DNA from: a bacterium
Lineage (GTDB): Bacteria > Planctomycetota > JAFGQW01
Length of the DNA: 64,000 nucleotides
Assembly: GCA_030426805.1 (NCBI GenBank)
Contig: JAUHXU010000003.1
Coordinates: forward strand, 310,001 to 374,000
Reading direction: 5' to 3'
Shown: one piece after another, positions 49,513 to 57,852 of the stretch
Layout of the letters: each line of letters begins with the position of its first letter
Position numbering within the stretch: position 1 is the first letter of the stretch
Made by a program: the position numbers and the translations under genes
The notes under the pieces: model-generated
The model's input: only the letters and a program-made list of their open reading frames with translations
What the model was told of the DNA's origin: nothing
Databases searched by the model: none

Positions 49513-50715
49513 ATGACTCGAGCCGTGATTCTCCTCGCCTTCGCCGCCGTGCTGGTGGCCGGCTGCTCGTCGACCGAGCCGACCTACGCCGACGACGTCG
49601 CGTTCCTCCGCCGCCACGTCGACGTCGTCGAACTCGTCGGCGACGAGGGCAACCGCGTCGCCGTCGTGCCGGCCTATCAGGGCCGCGTGATGACGAGTGC
49701 GGTCGACGCGCGCAAGGGCCACGGTTTCGGCTGGATCAACCGCCGGCTGATCGCGTCGGGCGAGCGCCTGAAGCACATGAACCCGTTCGGTGGCGAGGAC
49801 CGCTTCTGGCTCGGTCCGGAGGGCGGACAGTTCGGCCTCTACTTCGCGCCGGACGCGCCGTTCGACTTCGCACACTGGCAGACGCCGGCGGCGATCGACA
49901 CCGATCGATACGAGGTCGTCGACAAGTCGATCACCCACGTGTCGTTTCGCCACCGCGCCGTGCTGCGCAACCGCGCGAACACGACCCTCGTCATCCGCAT
50001 CGACCGGACGATCCGTCTGCTCGACCGGGCCGCGGTCGCGCGCCTGCTCGGCGTGTCGATCGGCGGCCTCGCCGCGGTCGGCTTCACGTCGGACAACCAC
50101 CTGACGAACGCCGGTCGCGACGCGTGGACGAAGGAGCGCGGCGCCCCGTCGATCTGGATCCTCGGGATGTACCGCCACTCGCCGCGCACCGTCGTCGTGA
50201 TCCCGTACGTCGCGGGCGACGAGTCGGCACTCGGCCCGGTCGTCAATGCGGATTACTTCGGACCGGTCCCGGACGACCGACTCGTCGTCGGTGACGCGAC
50301 GGTCTTCTTCCGCGCGGACGGCAACCACCGCTCGAAGATCGGTCTGTCGCCGCGACGCGCGAAGTCGTTCCTCGGCAGCTGGGATGCCCAGCGCGGCACG
50401 CTGACGATCGTCCACTACGACGAACCGCCCGGCGATCCGCCCTACGTGAACTCGATGTGGACGCTGCAGGACGCACCGTTCGCCGGCGACGTCGTCAACA
50501 GCTACAACGACGGACCGCCGGACGGCGGCGAAGCCCCGCTCGGCCCGTTCTACGAGCTCGAGACGTCATCGCCCGCCGCCCTGCTGCTCGAGGGCCGCTC
50601 GATCACGCACCGGCACACGACGATCCACCTCGAGGGCGACCGCGCGACGCTCGACCGCGTCGCGCGAACGGTCCTCGGCGTCTCGCTCGATACGATCGAG
50701 AACGCGTTGCCGTAG
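49513..50715 (+). CDS. DUF6786-like lipoprotein
   Basis: 400 residues. Lipobox 'AVLVAGCSST' gives a lipid-anchored protein. The body resembles the uncharacterised DUF6786 family: 'VAVVPAYQGRVMTSAVDARK' and 'GHGFGWINRRLI' near the start, 'NPFGGEDRFWLGPEGGQFGL' and 'ALLLEGRSITHRHTTIHLEG' near the end. The fold is probably a galactose-mutarotase-like beta-sandwich, judging from the 'GGEDRFWLGPEGG' pattern. The role is unknown. The start is at the lipoprotein signal rather than upstream in the open frame. It is convergent with the efflux operon; both genes end in Leu-Pro-stop within one palindrome. Confidence 0.75.
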   Translation: MTRAVILLAFAAVLVAGCSSTEPTYADDVAFLRRHVDVVELVGDEGNRVAVVPAYQGRVMTSAVDARKGHGFGWINRRLIASGERLKHMNPFGGEDRFWLGPEGGQFGLYFAPDAPFDFAHWQTPAAIDTDRYEVVDKSITHVSFRHRAVLRNRANTTLVIRIDRTIRLLDRAAVARLLGVSIGGLAAVGFTSDNHLTNAGRDAWTKERGAPSIWILGMYRHSPRTVVVIPYVAGDESALGPVVNADYFGPVPDDRLVVGDATVFFRADGNHRSKIGLSPRRAKSFLGSWDAQRGTLTIVHYDEPPGDPPYVNSMWTLQDAPFAGDVVNSYNDGPPDGGEAPLGPFYELETSSPAALLLEGRSITHRHTTIHLEGDRATLDRVARTVLGVSLDTIENALP

Positions 50716-50728
50716 GCGCTACGGCAGC
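50706..50728. terminator. Candidate bidirectional terminator spanning two convergent stop codons
   Basis: TGCCGTAG (50708-50715) and CTACGGCA (50719-50726) form a perfect 8-bp stem with a 3-base loop. Each arm contains the TAG stop of one gene. There is no T-tract, so termination may rely on the hairpin alone or on Rho. Confidence 0.45.
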
Positions 50729-51189
50729 GCGACGGGCACCTTCGCGGTCCCGCCGGTCTTGTTCTCGACGGCGATCCAGAGCTGCGCGCCCTCGGGAATC
50801 GTCTCGGCGGTCTCGACGTGCCCGTGCGCGCCCTTGCCGTCCTTGTTGATCGCGGCCTTGCACTTGAGCGCGCCGGTCGCTTCCTCGTCGCCGATCCACA
50901 TGCGCACCGCGGCGACGTCGAGGACGTTCTCGCACGACACCTCGACGACGACCTCGGCGTTCGGCTTCACGTCACCGATCATCGTCACGGCGAGCGCGTG
51001 GCCGTCGGCCTGAATCGTGCCGAGGTCGTGGTGCGTGCCCTCGTGCACGTGGGCGTCGCCGCCCCCGGCGGTGTGACGTGCGCCGCCACCGTTGCCGTTG
51101 CCGCTATCCGCGGGCTTGTTGTCGCCGCATGCGCCGAGCGCGAACGCCACGAGCAGCACGATCCATCGGGCACTAATTCGATTCTGCAT
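50719..51189 (-). CDS. His-rich lipoprotein of the metal-efflux operon
   Basis: 156 residues from ATG 51189 (GGAG eight bases upstream). Lipobox 'ALGACGDN'. The mature N-terminus is Gly/His-rich ('HTAGGGDAHVHEGTHHDLGT'), suited to metal binding. A small beta domain follows with 'VRMWIGDEEATGALKCKAAI' and 'GHVETAETIPEGAQLWIAVE'. I associate this pattern with small lipoproteins next to CzcA-type pumps. It overlaps the end of the pump gene by 17 bases and is the last gene of the operon. Likely role: periplasmic metal binding or pump accessory (inference). Confidence 0.72.
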   Translation of the reverse strand: MQNRISARWIVLLVAFALGACGDNKPADSGNGNGGGARHTAGGGDAHVHEGTHHDLGTIQADGHALAVTMIGDVKPNAEVVVEVSCENVLDVAAVRMWIGDEEATGALKCKAAINKDGKGAHGHVETAETIPEGAQLWIAVENKTGGTAKVPVALP

Positions 51190-54100
51190 CTTCTGCACTC
51201 CGTTTCCGATCGAAGATCATCAGGTATCCGGCCGGGACGACCACCAAGTTCAACAGCGTCGACGTCACGAGCCCGCCGAGCACGACGATCGCGAGCGGCG
51301 CGAGCAGCTCGCTCCCCGGTTCGCCCGCGGCCAACGCGAGCGGCAACAGTCCGAGGATCGCCGTGATCGCGGTCATCGCGATCGGGATCAGTCGTTCGAC
51401 GCTTCCACGGCGCACGGCATCACGCACGGACGCGCCTTCGTGTTCGCGCAGGTGCGCGTAGTGATTGACGAGGAGGATGCCGTTTCGCACCGCAATGCCG
51501 AACAGCGTCACGAATCCGACGAGGCTCGCGATCGACACGATCGGCGGGCGGTAGGCGCCGGCGCCGAAGAGTCCGAGCAGGTTCCCGATCACCGACGGCG
51601 ACTCGGTCAGGAAGATCGCGACGAGGCCGCCGAGGATCGCGAGCGGCAGGTTGACCATCACGAGCAACGCGGCGCGGGTCGAGCCGAGCGCGACGCGCAG
51701 CAACAGCAGGATCAGCAGCGCGACGACCGCACCCATCGAGTAGATCGTCCGGCTCGCGTTCTGCTGTGCCTCGAACTGCCCGCCGTAGGTGACCGTGCAC
51801 CCGGCCGCCTGGACGATCGGGTCGACGCGCTCGCGCACCGCATCCACGAGGTGCGCGAGATTGGCCCCCTCCGCGACGTTGCACGAGACGACCGCCTTCC
51901 GCCGCGCGCCCTCCCGCAGGATCATGAACGGCGCGTTGTCGGGGCCGATGTCGGCGACCTCGCCGAGCCGCACCCGCGCACCGCCGGCGCCGCGCAGCTC
52001 GAATCGCTCGACGTCGCGAGGCGTCTGTCGCTCGGCCGGATCGAGGCGCACGACGATGTCGATGCGACGCGACCCCTCGTTGACTTGCGCGACCGTGCGA
52101 CCGAGGAACGCGGTGCTCACCTGCTCGGCCGCGCCCGCCGGCGTGAGTCCCCAGCGCGCGAGTTCGGCCGGGCGATAGTCGATCGGCAACGACGGCACGC
52201 GCACCTCGCGGTTCGCCGCGACGTCGCGCGCGCCCGGCAGCGCCTTCAACGCGGTCTCGATCTCGCCGGCGACCGCGCGCAGTTGCGCGAGATCCTCGCC
52301 GAAGATGTTGATCGCGACGGCCGCCGGCGTACCCGAGAGGATGTGGCTCAGGCGGTGCTCGATCGGCTGGCCGATACTCGTCGTGATGCCGGGGATCCGA
52401 CCGAGCACGCGATCGATCTCGCGGCGCACGGCGAGTTTCGAGACGCCGGGTTCGACCGTGACCTCGAGTTCGCTGTTGCTGACCGGCTCCGCGTGTTCAT
52501 CGCGCTCGCCCCGCCCGGTGCGACCCGCGACGCGCGCGACGCCCTCGATCTTCATCAACTCGCGCTGCACGTGAAGCGCGAGGCGTTGACTCGCCTGGAG
52601 CGACGTCCCGGGCGGCGACCAGAGAAAGACCGTGAACGTTCCCTCGTTGAACTCCGGCAGGAAGCTCGCGCCGAACGTCGTCGCGACGACGAGCGCGAGC
52701 ACGACGACGAGCGCCGCCGCCCCGATCACGACGCGACGACGCCGCAACGCGAACTCGAGCGCCGGCGCATACGCCGCCTTCACCCAACGCGAGACCACGC
52801 CCTCCTTGCTCGCCTCGCCGGCGCGTCCGCGAAGGAGCAGCCGGCACAGCGCGACCGTCACGGTCATCGCGACGACGAGCGACGCGAGGATCGACGTGAT
52901 GTAGGCGATCCCGAGCGGGAAGAAGAAGCGCCCCTCGAGCCCTTCGAGGAACAAGAGCGGCACGAAGACGAGCACGATGATCAGCGTCGCGAAGACGACC
53001 GACTGGCGGATCTCCTCGCCGCCGTGGCGGATCACGTCGATGCGGTCGAGTCGTTCCGACTCGGGGCGCGCCTCGTTCTGCCGCAGCCGACGGTAGATGT
53101 TCTCGACGTAGATGATCGCGTCGTCGACCAGCTCGCCGATCGCGACCGCGAGCCCGCCGAGCGTCATCACGTTGATGCCGAGGCCGAACTGTCGCAGCAC
53201 GAGCAGCGCGAGCGCGAGCGACAGCGGCACCGCGAGCAACGTGATCACGGTCGCCCGCACGTTCATCAGGAACAGGATCAGGATCAGCGCGACGAAGATC
53301 GCCGCGTCGCGAAGCACGTGGAGCACGTTGTCGATCGAGCGCCCGATGAAGTCGGCCTGGCGGAAGACGCGCCGGTCGACCTCGACGCCGGCGGGAAGCG
53401 ACGCCGCGAGCCGGTCGATCGTGTGCTCGATCTGGGCGGTCAGGTCGAGCGTGTTCACGCCCGGCGCTTTCTGCACCGAGATGATCACCGCGGCGTGCCC
53501 CGACGCGGTCGCGGCGCCCCGGCGCGGTGCCCCGGCGCGCACGACCTCGGCGACGTCGCCGAGCGTGACGGCGGCGCCGTCGGCATAGCCGACCACGGTG
53601 CCGCGGATGTCGTCCACCGAGCGAACCCGACCGCTCTGGATCAGCGGCAGCTCCTCGCCGCCGACGTCCACGAGATACCCCGCCCCGGCGGTCGTGTGCG
53701 CCTCCCCCGCCGCGCGCGTGATGTCGTGGAGCGTCAGCCCGTACAGCCGGAGCCGCTCCTGCATGACGTTGACCTGGTACTCGGGCAGCTCGCCACCGAT
53801 CACGACGACCTGCGCGACGCCCGGCACGGCCAGCAACGCGTTGCGCATGTCGAACTCGGCCAGCGATCGCAACTCGATATCGCTCCGCTCGCCCCCCGGC
53901 GACGACAGCGCGACGAGCATGATCTCGCCGGTGATCGACGCGATCGGCGCGAGATCCGCGTGGATGCCCGGTGGCAGGTTCTCGCGTGCGATCGCGAGCC
54001 GCTCGCCGACGAGCTGGCGGGCGCGGTAGACGTCGAAACCCCACGCGAACTCGACCCAGATCATCCCCAGGCCCATCACGCTCGAACTGCGGACGCGGCG

Positions 54101-54337
54101 CACGCCGGGCAGCCCGTTCACCGCGCTCTCGATCGGGAACGTGACGTGCTGCTCGACCTCTTCGGCCGAGCGCCCTTCGCTCTCCGCCATGATCACGACG
54201 GTCGGCGCGTTCAGCTCCGGGAAGACGTCGACCGGCATCGTCGGCACGAGCACGCCGGCCGCGACGATCGCGAGTCCCGCGAGTACGAGCACGATGCCCG
54301 GGTTGTCGATCGACGCGTGTAGCAGTCGCTTCAGCAT
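51173..54337 (-). CDS. Heavy-metal efflux RND pump (CusA/CzcA family)
   Basis: 1054 residues, normal for RND pumps. N-terminal helix, then 'MPVDVFPELNAPTVVIMAES' and 'AEEVEQHVTFPIESAVNGLP', typical of the HME subgroup. The helix-4 motif reads 'AIGELVDDAIIYVENIYRRL': the Asp and Glu equivalent to CzcA Asp408 and Glu415 are present, but the position of Asp402 is not Asp. The second half has 'FLPEFNEGTFTVFLWSPPGT' and 'FVTLFGIAVRNGILLVNHYA'. It exports metal ions by proton antiport through the CusB/TolC-like partners encoded upstream. Metal specificity is not clear. Confidence 0.93.
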   Translation of the reverse strand: MLKRLLHASIDNPGIVLVLAGLAIVAAGVLVPTMPVDVFPELNAPTVVIMAESEGRSAEEVEQHVTFPIESAVNGLPGVRRVRSSSVMGLGMIWVEFAWGFDVYRARQLVGERLAIARENLPPGIHADLAPIASITGEIMLVALSSPGGERSDIELRSLAEFDMRNALLAVPGVAQVVVIGGELPEYQVNVMQERLRLYGLTLHDITRAAGEAHTTAGAGYLVDVGGEELPLIQSGRVRSVDDIRGTVVGYADGAAVTLGDVAEVVRAGAPRRGAATASGHAAVIISVQKAPGVNTLDLTAQIEHTIDRLAASLPAGVEVDRRVFRQADFIGRSIDNVLHVLRDAAIFVALILILFLMNVRATVITLLAVPLSLALALLVLRQFGLGINVMTLGGLAVAIGELVDDAIIYVENIYRRLRQNEARPESERLDRIDVIRHGGEEIRQSVVFATLIIVLVFVPLLFLEGLEGRFFFPLGIAYITSILASLVVAMTVTVALCRLLLRGRAGEASKEGVVSRWVKAAYAPALEFALRRRRVVIGAAALVVVLALVVATTFGASFLPEFNEGTFTVFLWSPPGTSLQASQRLALHVQRELMKIEGVARVAGRTGRGERDEHAEPVSNSELEVTVEPGVSKLAVRREIDRVLGRIPGITTSIGQPIEHRLSHILSGTPAAVAINIFGEDLAQLRAVAGEIETALKALPGARDVAANREVRVPSLPIDYRPAELARWGLTPAGAAEQVSTAFLGRTVAQVNEGSRRIDIVVRLDPAERQTPRDVERFELRGAGGARVRLGEVADIGPDNAPFMILREGARRKAVVSCNVAEGANLAHLVDAVRERVDPIVQAAGCTVTYGGQFEAQQNASRTIYSMGAVVALLILLLLRVALGSTRAALLVMVNLPLAILGGLVAIFLTESPSVIGNLLGLFGAGAYRPPIVSIASLVGFVTLFGIAVRNGILLVNHYAHLREHEGASVRDAVRRGSVERLIPIAMTAITAILGLLPLALAAGEPGSELLAPLAIVVLGGLVTSTLLNLVVVPAGYLMIFDRKRSAEDAESN

Positions 54338-54347
54338 CACGCGCCCC

Positions 54348-55796
54348 TCAATGGTCGCCGGCGTGGAACGTGCCGTCGGCGTGGAAGTGGCCTCCCACCG
54401 CCTTGCCGGCTCCGCTGAGCTTCAGCTCGTATACGCCGTCGCGAACCACTTCGTCGCCGGCCCGAAGTCCGCTTCGGACCACCACCCAGCGGCCGTCGGA
54501 CGGACCGAGGTCCGCTTCGACGCGGATCACCTCGTCCGGGTTTCGCGGATTGCGGCGGAACAGCACGCGCTCGACGCCGTCGCGGGCGACGCACTCGGTC
54601 GGGATCGCCAACTCGGGAGCCGCGGTGCCGTCCACGGTGAGTTCGAGCACCGTCGCGACGCCGGCACGCACCCACGGCGCCGTACCGTCGGGCGTCGCGA
54701 GCAGCGCGATCGTCCGGTGGTCCGGATCGGCTTCGATGCCGAGCCGCACCGAGCACGGCACGCCGTCGCTCGTCGCACGCGCGGTCGGGGGCAGCAGGGT
54801 CCCGCGCGAGAGTCCGGTGAGCTGCTCGATGTCGGCCTGGAGCGCGACGGCCCGGAAGCGAACGCGCGCCGGGTCGACGACGCGGAGCACGAGCCCGCCG
54901 TCGTCCACCCACTGGCCGGACGCCGCGTCGATCGTCTCGACGACGCCGTCGGCCGGCGCGCGGACTTCGAGCGTGGCGATCGCCAACCAGCGCGCCGGGC
55001 CGGCGTGGATCGTGCCGCGTGCCCGCTCGTCGCCGAGGATCGACGTGACCCGGGCCATCGTGACGTGGTAGCGCCGCCGCGCGACGTCGAGTTCGGCGAC
55101 CGCGCGGCTCACGTCGAGTTCGAGCCCGACGAGCATCTTCGTGTGGTCCTCGAGCGTGTCGGCGAGTTCGGCCTGCGCCGTGCGCCACGCCGACAGCGCC
55201 GCCGCGAGTTCAGCGGCGCGACCGCCACCCTCGCGGTTGATCTGCTCGAGCGCGGCGTGGCGCTCCTTCCACAACTCGACCGTCGCGCGCAACGAGCGGA
55301 GGTGCGTCTCGGCGCCCTCCGGCCCGTCGGACTCGTTGAGCCGCTCGAACATCCGCGCCAGTTCGAGGCGCCGCTTGGCCGCCGCGAGCCGGGTCTCGGC
55401 GAGCCGGACCGCGCTCCACTCCGTCTCGATCTCGCGCTGCAGGTCGCGCCATCCGGGCGCGTCGACCCGAAACAGCAGATCGCCGGCCGAGACGCGTTGC
55501 AGCTGCTTCACCGCGAGTTCGACACGACCGCCGAGCGGCACGCGCGCCTCGTGACGCGCCCCCGGCTCGAACTCGAACCGACCCGGCAGGCGCACGGTCT
55601 CGGCGACGTGCCGCGGCGCGACCGTCGCGAACGTGAGACCGAGCGTTTCGCGAACGGTCTGCGGCACCTGGATCCGGTCGCTCGGCGGCATCGGCGCCTC
55701 GGTCGACGGCGCGGACGCCGGCTCGTCGTCTCGCGAGCATCCGGCGAGCGCGGCGAGTGTGAGTGCGGCGATCGTGATCGCTCGTTGCGTATTCAT
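54348..55796 (-). CDS. RND efflux periplasmic adaptor (CusB/CzcB type)
   Basis: 482 residues. Lipoprotein signal 'LAALAGCSRD'. The adaptor shows the beta-barrel/lipoyl halves 'GRFEFEPGARHEARVPLGGR' and 'LEVRAPADGVVETIDAASGQ', separated by a long alpha-helical hairpin (about 115-270). A barrel region 'VRFRAVALQADIEQLTGLSR' follows. The C-terminus is His-rich ('GGHFHADGTFHAGDH'), a possible metal-binding tail. It bridges the inner-membrane pump and the outer-membrane channel. A strong AGGAGGG site precedes the ATG, which overlaps the TolC-like stop (ATGA). The pump gene starts about 10 bases after its stop. Confidence 0.93.
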   Translation of the reverse strand: MNTQRAITIAALTLAALAGCSRDDEPASAPSTEAPMPPSDRIQVPQTVRETLGLTFATVAPRHVAETVRLPGRFEFEPGARHEARVPLGGRVELAVKQLQRVSAGDLLFRVDAPGWRDLQREIETEWSAVRLAETRLAAAKRRLELARMFERLNESDGPEGAETHLRSLRATVELWKERHAALEQINREGGGRAAELAAALSAWRTAQAELADTLEDHTKMLVGLELDVSRAVAELDVARRRYHVTMARVTSILGDERARGTIHAGPARWLAIATLEVRAPADGVVETIDAASGQWVDDGGLVLRVVDPARVRFRAVALQADIEQLTGLSRGTLLPPTARATSDGVPCSVRLGIEADPDHRTIALLATPDGTAPWVRAGVATVLELTVDGTAAPELAIPTECVARDGVERVLFRRNPRNPDEVIRVEADLGPSDGRWVVVRSGLRAGDEVVRDGVYELKLSGAGKAVGGHFHADGTFHAGDH

Positions 55797-57160
55797 CGTT
55801 CCCTCCTCTCCTCGACGGCGCGGCGCGCGAGCACCACGAGTCGATGGGTCGCGCGGGCCACGTCCGCGGTCGCGTCGAGCAGTCGTTCTCTCGCACCGAG
55901 CGCGCGCGACACCGCGTCGGCGAGGCGCAGCACGTCGAGGTCGCCGAGCTCCGCGATGCGCCGCAACGCCGCGACGTGCTGCGCACTGCGGGCGACGAAA
56001 TCCTGGTCGAGCGCGTCGCGACGAGCACGCGCCGCGTGGCGGTCCATCGTCGCACTCCGGTAGTCGGCGACGAGTGCGACGTACGTCGCCTCGACGGCCG
56101 CCTTCGCCGCGTCGCGCTCGGCCGCCGCACGCGTGATCCCGTGGATGTTCCGGTTCCACAGCGGCAGTGGAATGCCGAACCCGAGGCCGAGCCGGGTCTG
56201 CCCGTCCTCGTCCTGGACCCGCGGACCGATCAGCAGGTCGGGGTATTGCTTCGCGAGTTCGCGGCGCAGGTCGCGGTCGGCGGTTTCGAGGCGCGCTTCG
56301 GCGAGGCGCAACCGCGGGTGGTGGCGCACGGCGTCGGTCGCGAGTCGCACCGCGTCGGGCTCGACGATCGCCGGCGCCGGCGCGAGCACGACGTCGGCAT
56401 CCGGCGAGAGCCCGAGCAACGCGAGCAGCCCGCGGCGATCCGCGGCGGCGCGCGCGGCGAGCGCGCGACGACGGTCGGCCAGCGCGAGCGACTCGAGTTC
56501 GAGCACCTGGAGATCGCTCCCCGGGATCGCGGACGCAGCGGCGAGTCGACGCGCGATCACGAGCAACTCGTCCAGCGATTCGGACGCCTCGCCGACGAGT
56601 CGTCCGCGCTCCACGGCAGTCCACCACGTAATCCACCGCGTCCCGAGTCGGGCGAGCAGATCGTGCTCGGCCAGGACCAGGCGGGCGCGCGCCTCGTCGG
56701 CAGCGGCACCGGCCGCGCGGCGCTCGGCGGCCTTCGAGCCGGAGAGCGGCACCTCGAAGCCGATCATCGCGCCGAGGAGCCACGGCTCGTCGGTCGCCTC
56801 GAGGTAGCGCAGCACATCGACGCTCAGTTCGGGGTCGGCCCAGCGACCGGCGACGTCGGCCGCCCGCGCCGCGCCGACCGTCTCGAGTCGCGCGACGGCG
56901 AGTGCGGGGTTGTAGGCGAGCGCGACGATCTCGGCTTCGGCGCGGTCGAGACCGTCGTCCGGCGCGAAGCGATTGCGGCCGACCTCGGCGAACGCGCTCG
57001 CGACCGCCGTGGGGTCCAGTTCGCGCACGGTCCGCTCCGACCACTCGCGCGCGAAGCGCTCGAGGTCGAGGTCGACCGGCGTGTAGTGGATGCAGCCGCC
57101 GAGCAGCAGCAATGCGATCGTCGACAACGCGGCCCGCCCGATGCGGGACGTGTTCGTCAT
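55793..57160 (-). CDS. TolC-family outer-membrane efflux lipoprotein (CusC/CzcC type)
   Basis: 455 residues. Lipobox 'LLLLGGCIHY'. The typical duplicated helical pattern is present: 'DRAEAEIVALAYNPALAVAR', the first-repeat 'DPELSVDVLRYLEATD' and 'GFEVPLSGSKAAERRAAGAA', then the second repeat 'PRVQDEDGQTRLGLGFGIPL' and 'PLWNRNIHGITRAAAERDAA'. It forms the trimeric outer-membrane channel of the metal-efflux system. The stop overlaps the adaptor start by four bases, and the Cys/His-rich gene lies 72 bases upstream on the same strand. Confidence 0.93.
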   Translation of the reverse strand: MTNTSRIGRAALSTIALLLLGGCIHYTPVDLDLERFAREWSERTVRELDPTAVASAFAEVGRNRFAPDDGLDRAEAEIVALAYNPALAVARLETVGAARAADVAGRWADPELSVDVLRYLEATDEPWLLGAMIGFEVPLSGSKAAERRAAGAAADEARARLVLAEHDLLARLGTRWITWWTAVERGRLVGEASESLDELLVIARRLAAASAIPGSDLQVLELESLALADRRRALAARAAADRRGLLALLGLSPDADVVLAPAPAIVEPDAVRLATDAVRHHPRLRLAEARLETADRDLRRELAKQYPDLLIGPRVQDEDGQTRLGLGFGIPLPLWNRNIHGITRAAAERDAAKAAVEATYVALVADYRSATMDRHAARARRDALDQDFVARSAQHVAALRRIAELGDLDVLRLADAVSRALGARERLLDATADVARATHRLVVLARRAVEERRER

Positions 57161-57232
57161 GCGGAGATTCCGTTCAGAGCTGGATGAAGATCGAGAACCC
57201 GACCCGGGATCCGGGTCACGCGGCGGGTCGAT

Positions 57233-57697
57233 CTACAAGCGCAGAACGGTGGTGCGGAGCGAAGCGCGTTCGGACGGTGGTGACGGGTGTGGCGCGGGGC
57301 GAGCGGCCGTGCGCGTGTCCGTCGGCAGCACGACCGCGCAGACGATCCGCGATGCCGCCGCGACGATCGGGTCGCGATCGCCCTTGGACCCGTCGGTCAC
57401 GAGGCTGTCGACGGTCTCGATTGGCACGTCCTGGCAGTCGCACGGACAGGCGTCGAGCGATTCGTCGGCGACGTCGTGGTCCTCGCCGCGGGCGTCGTGG
57501 CCGCAACCGTGGTCGCAGCAGGTGGATGCCGGCGCGCGCTCGGCCTCGTGGCACGCGCAGTGGTGATGCCCGCCCGCGACGCCCACGGTCCAGTGGCCAC
57601 ACTTCGGCAGGCACACGACGAGCGAGGCCCCGACCGGCAACACCGGCAGAAGTGCACAGGCGACGAGCGCCAACGTCAGGCGAATCGAGCGAATCAT
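57233..57697 (-). CDS. Cys/His-rich exported protein heading the metal-efflux operon
   Basis: 154 residues. Signal peptide (MIRSIRLTLALVACALLPVL) and a possible short hydrophobic start. The mature region is packed with metal ligands: 'CLPKCGHWTVGVAGGHHHCA', then 'CHEAERAPASTCCDHGCGHD', and 'ACPCDCQD'. It looks like a periplasmic metal buffer, chaperone or sensor. I do not recognise a named family. It is the first gene of the TolC/adaptor/pump/lipoprotein operon; an 18-bp palindrome lies about 96 bases before its start. Ligand choice (Cys plus His) favours Cu, Zn or Cd over Ni. Confidence 0.7.
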   Translation of the reverse strand: MIRSIRLTLALVACALLPVLPVGASLVVCLPKCGHWTVGVAGGHHHCACHEAERAPASTCCDHGCGHDARGEDHDVADESLDACPCDCQDVPIETVDSLVTDGSKGDRDPIVAAASRIVCAVVLPTDTRTAARPAPHPSPPSERASLRTTVLRL

Positions 57698-57792
57698 CGG
57701 CAGAGACCAGTCTCCCTCCGAGATGTCGACAACGCAACCCCCCGCCTTGACGGTTCACCTCGGGATTTGTCCCTCAGCGCTGACAGATTTCG

Positions 57793-57810
57793 GTTTGAAG
57801 CGCTTCAAAC
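57793..57810. promoter_or_regulatory. Perfect 18-bp palindrome, candidate operator
   Basis: GTTTGAAGCGCTTCAAAC is a perfect palindrome with a central CG, the layout of LacI/GalR-family operators. It lies between the divergent-side promoter region of the metal-efflux operon (start at 57697) and the 3' end of the pyruvate dehydrogenase gene (57853). No regulator gene is nearby. Confidence 0.5.
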
Positions 57811-57852
57811 GCGAATATGGCAGCGTTGGGGGACAGAATCGCGGGTGAAGGG

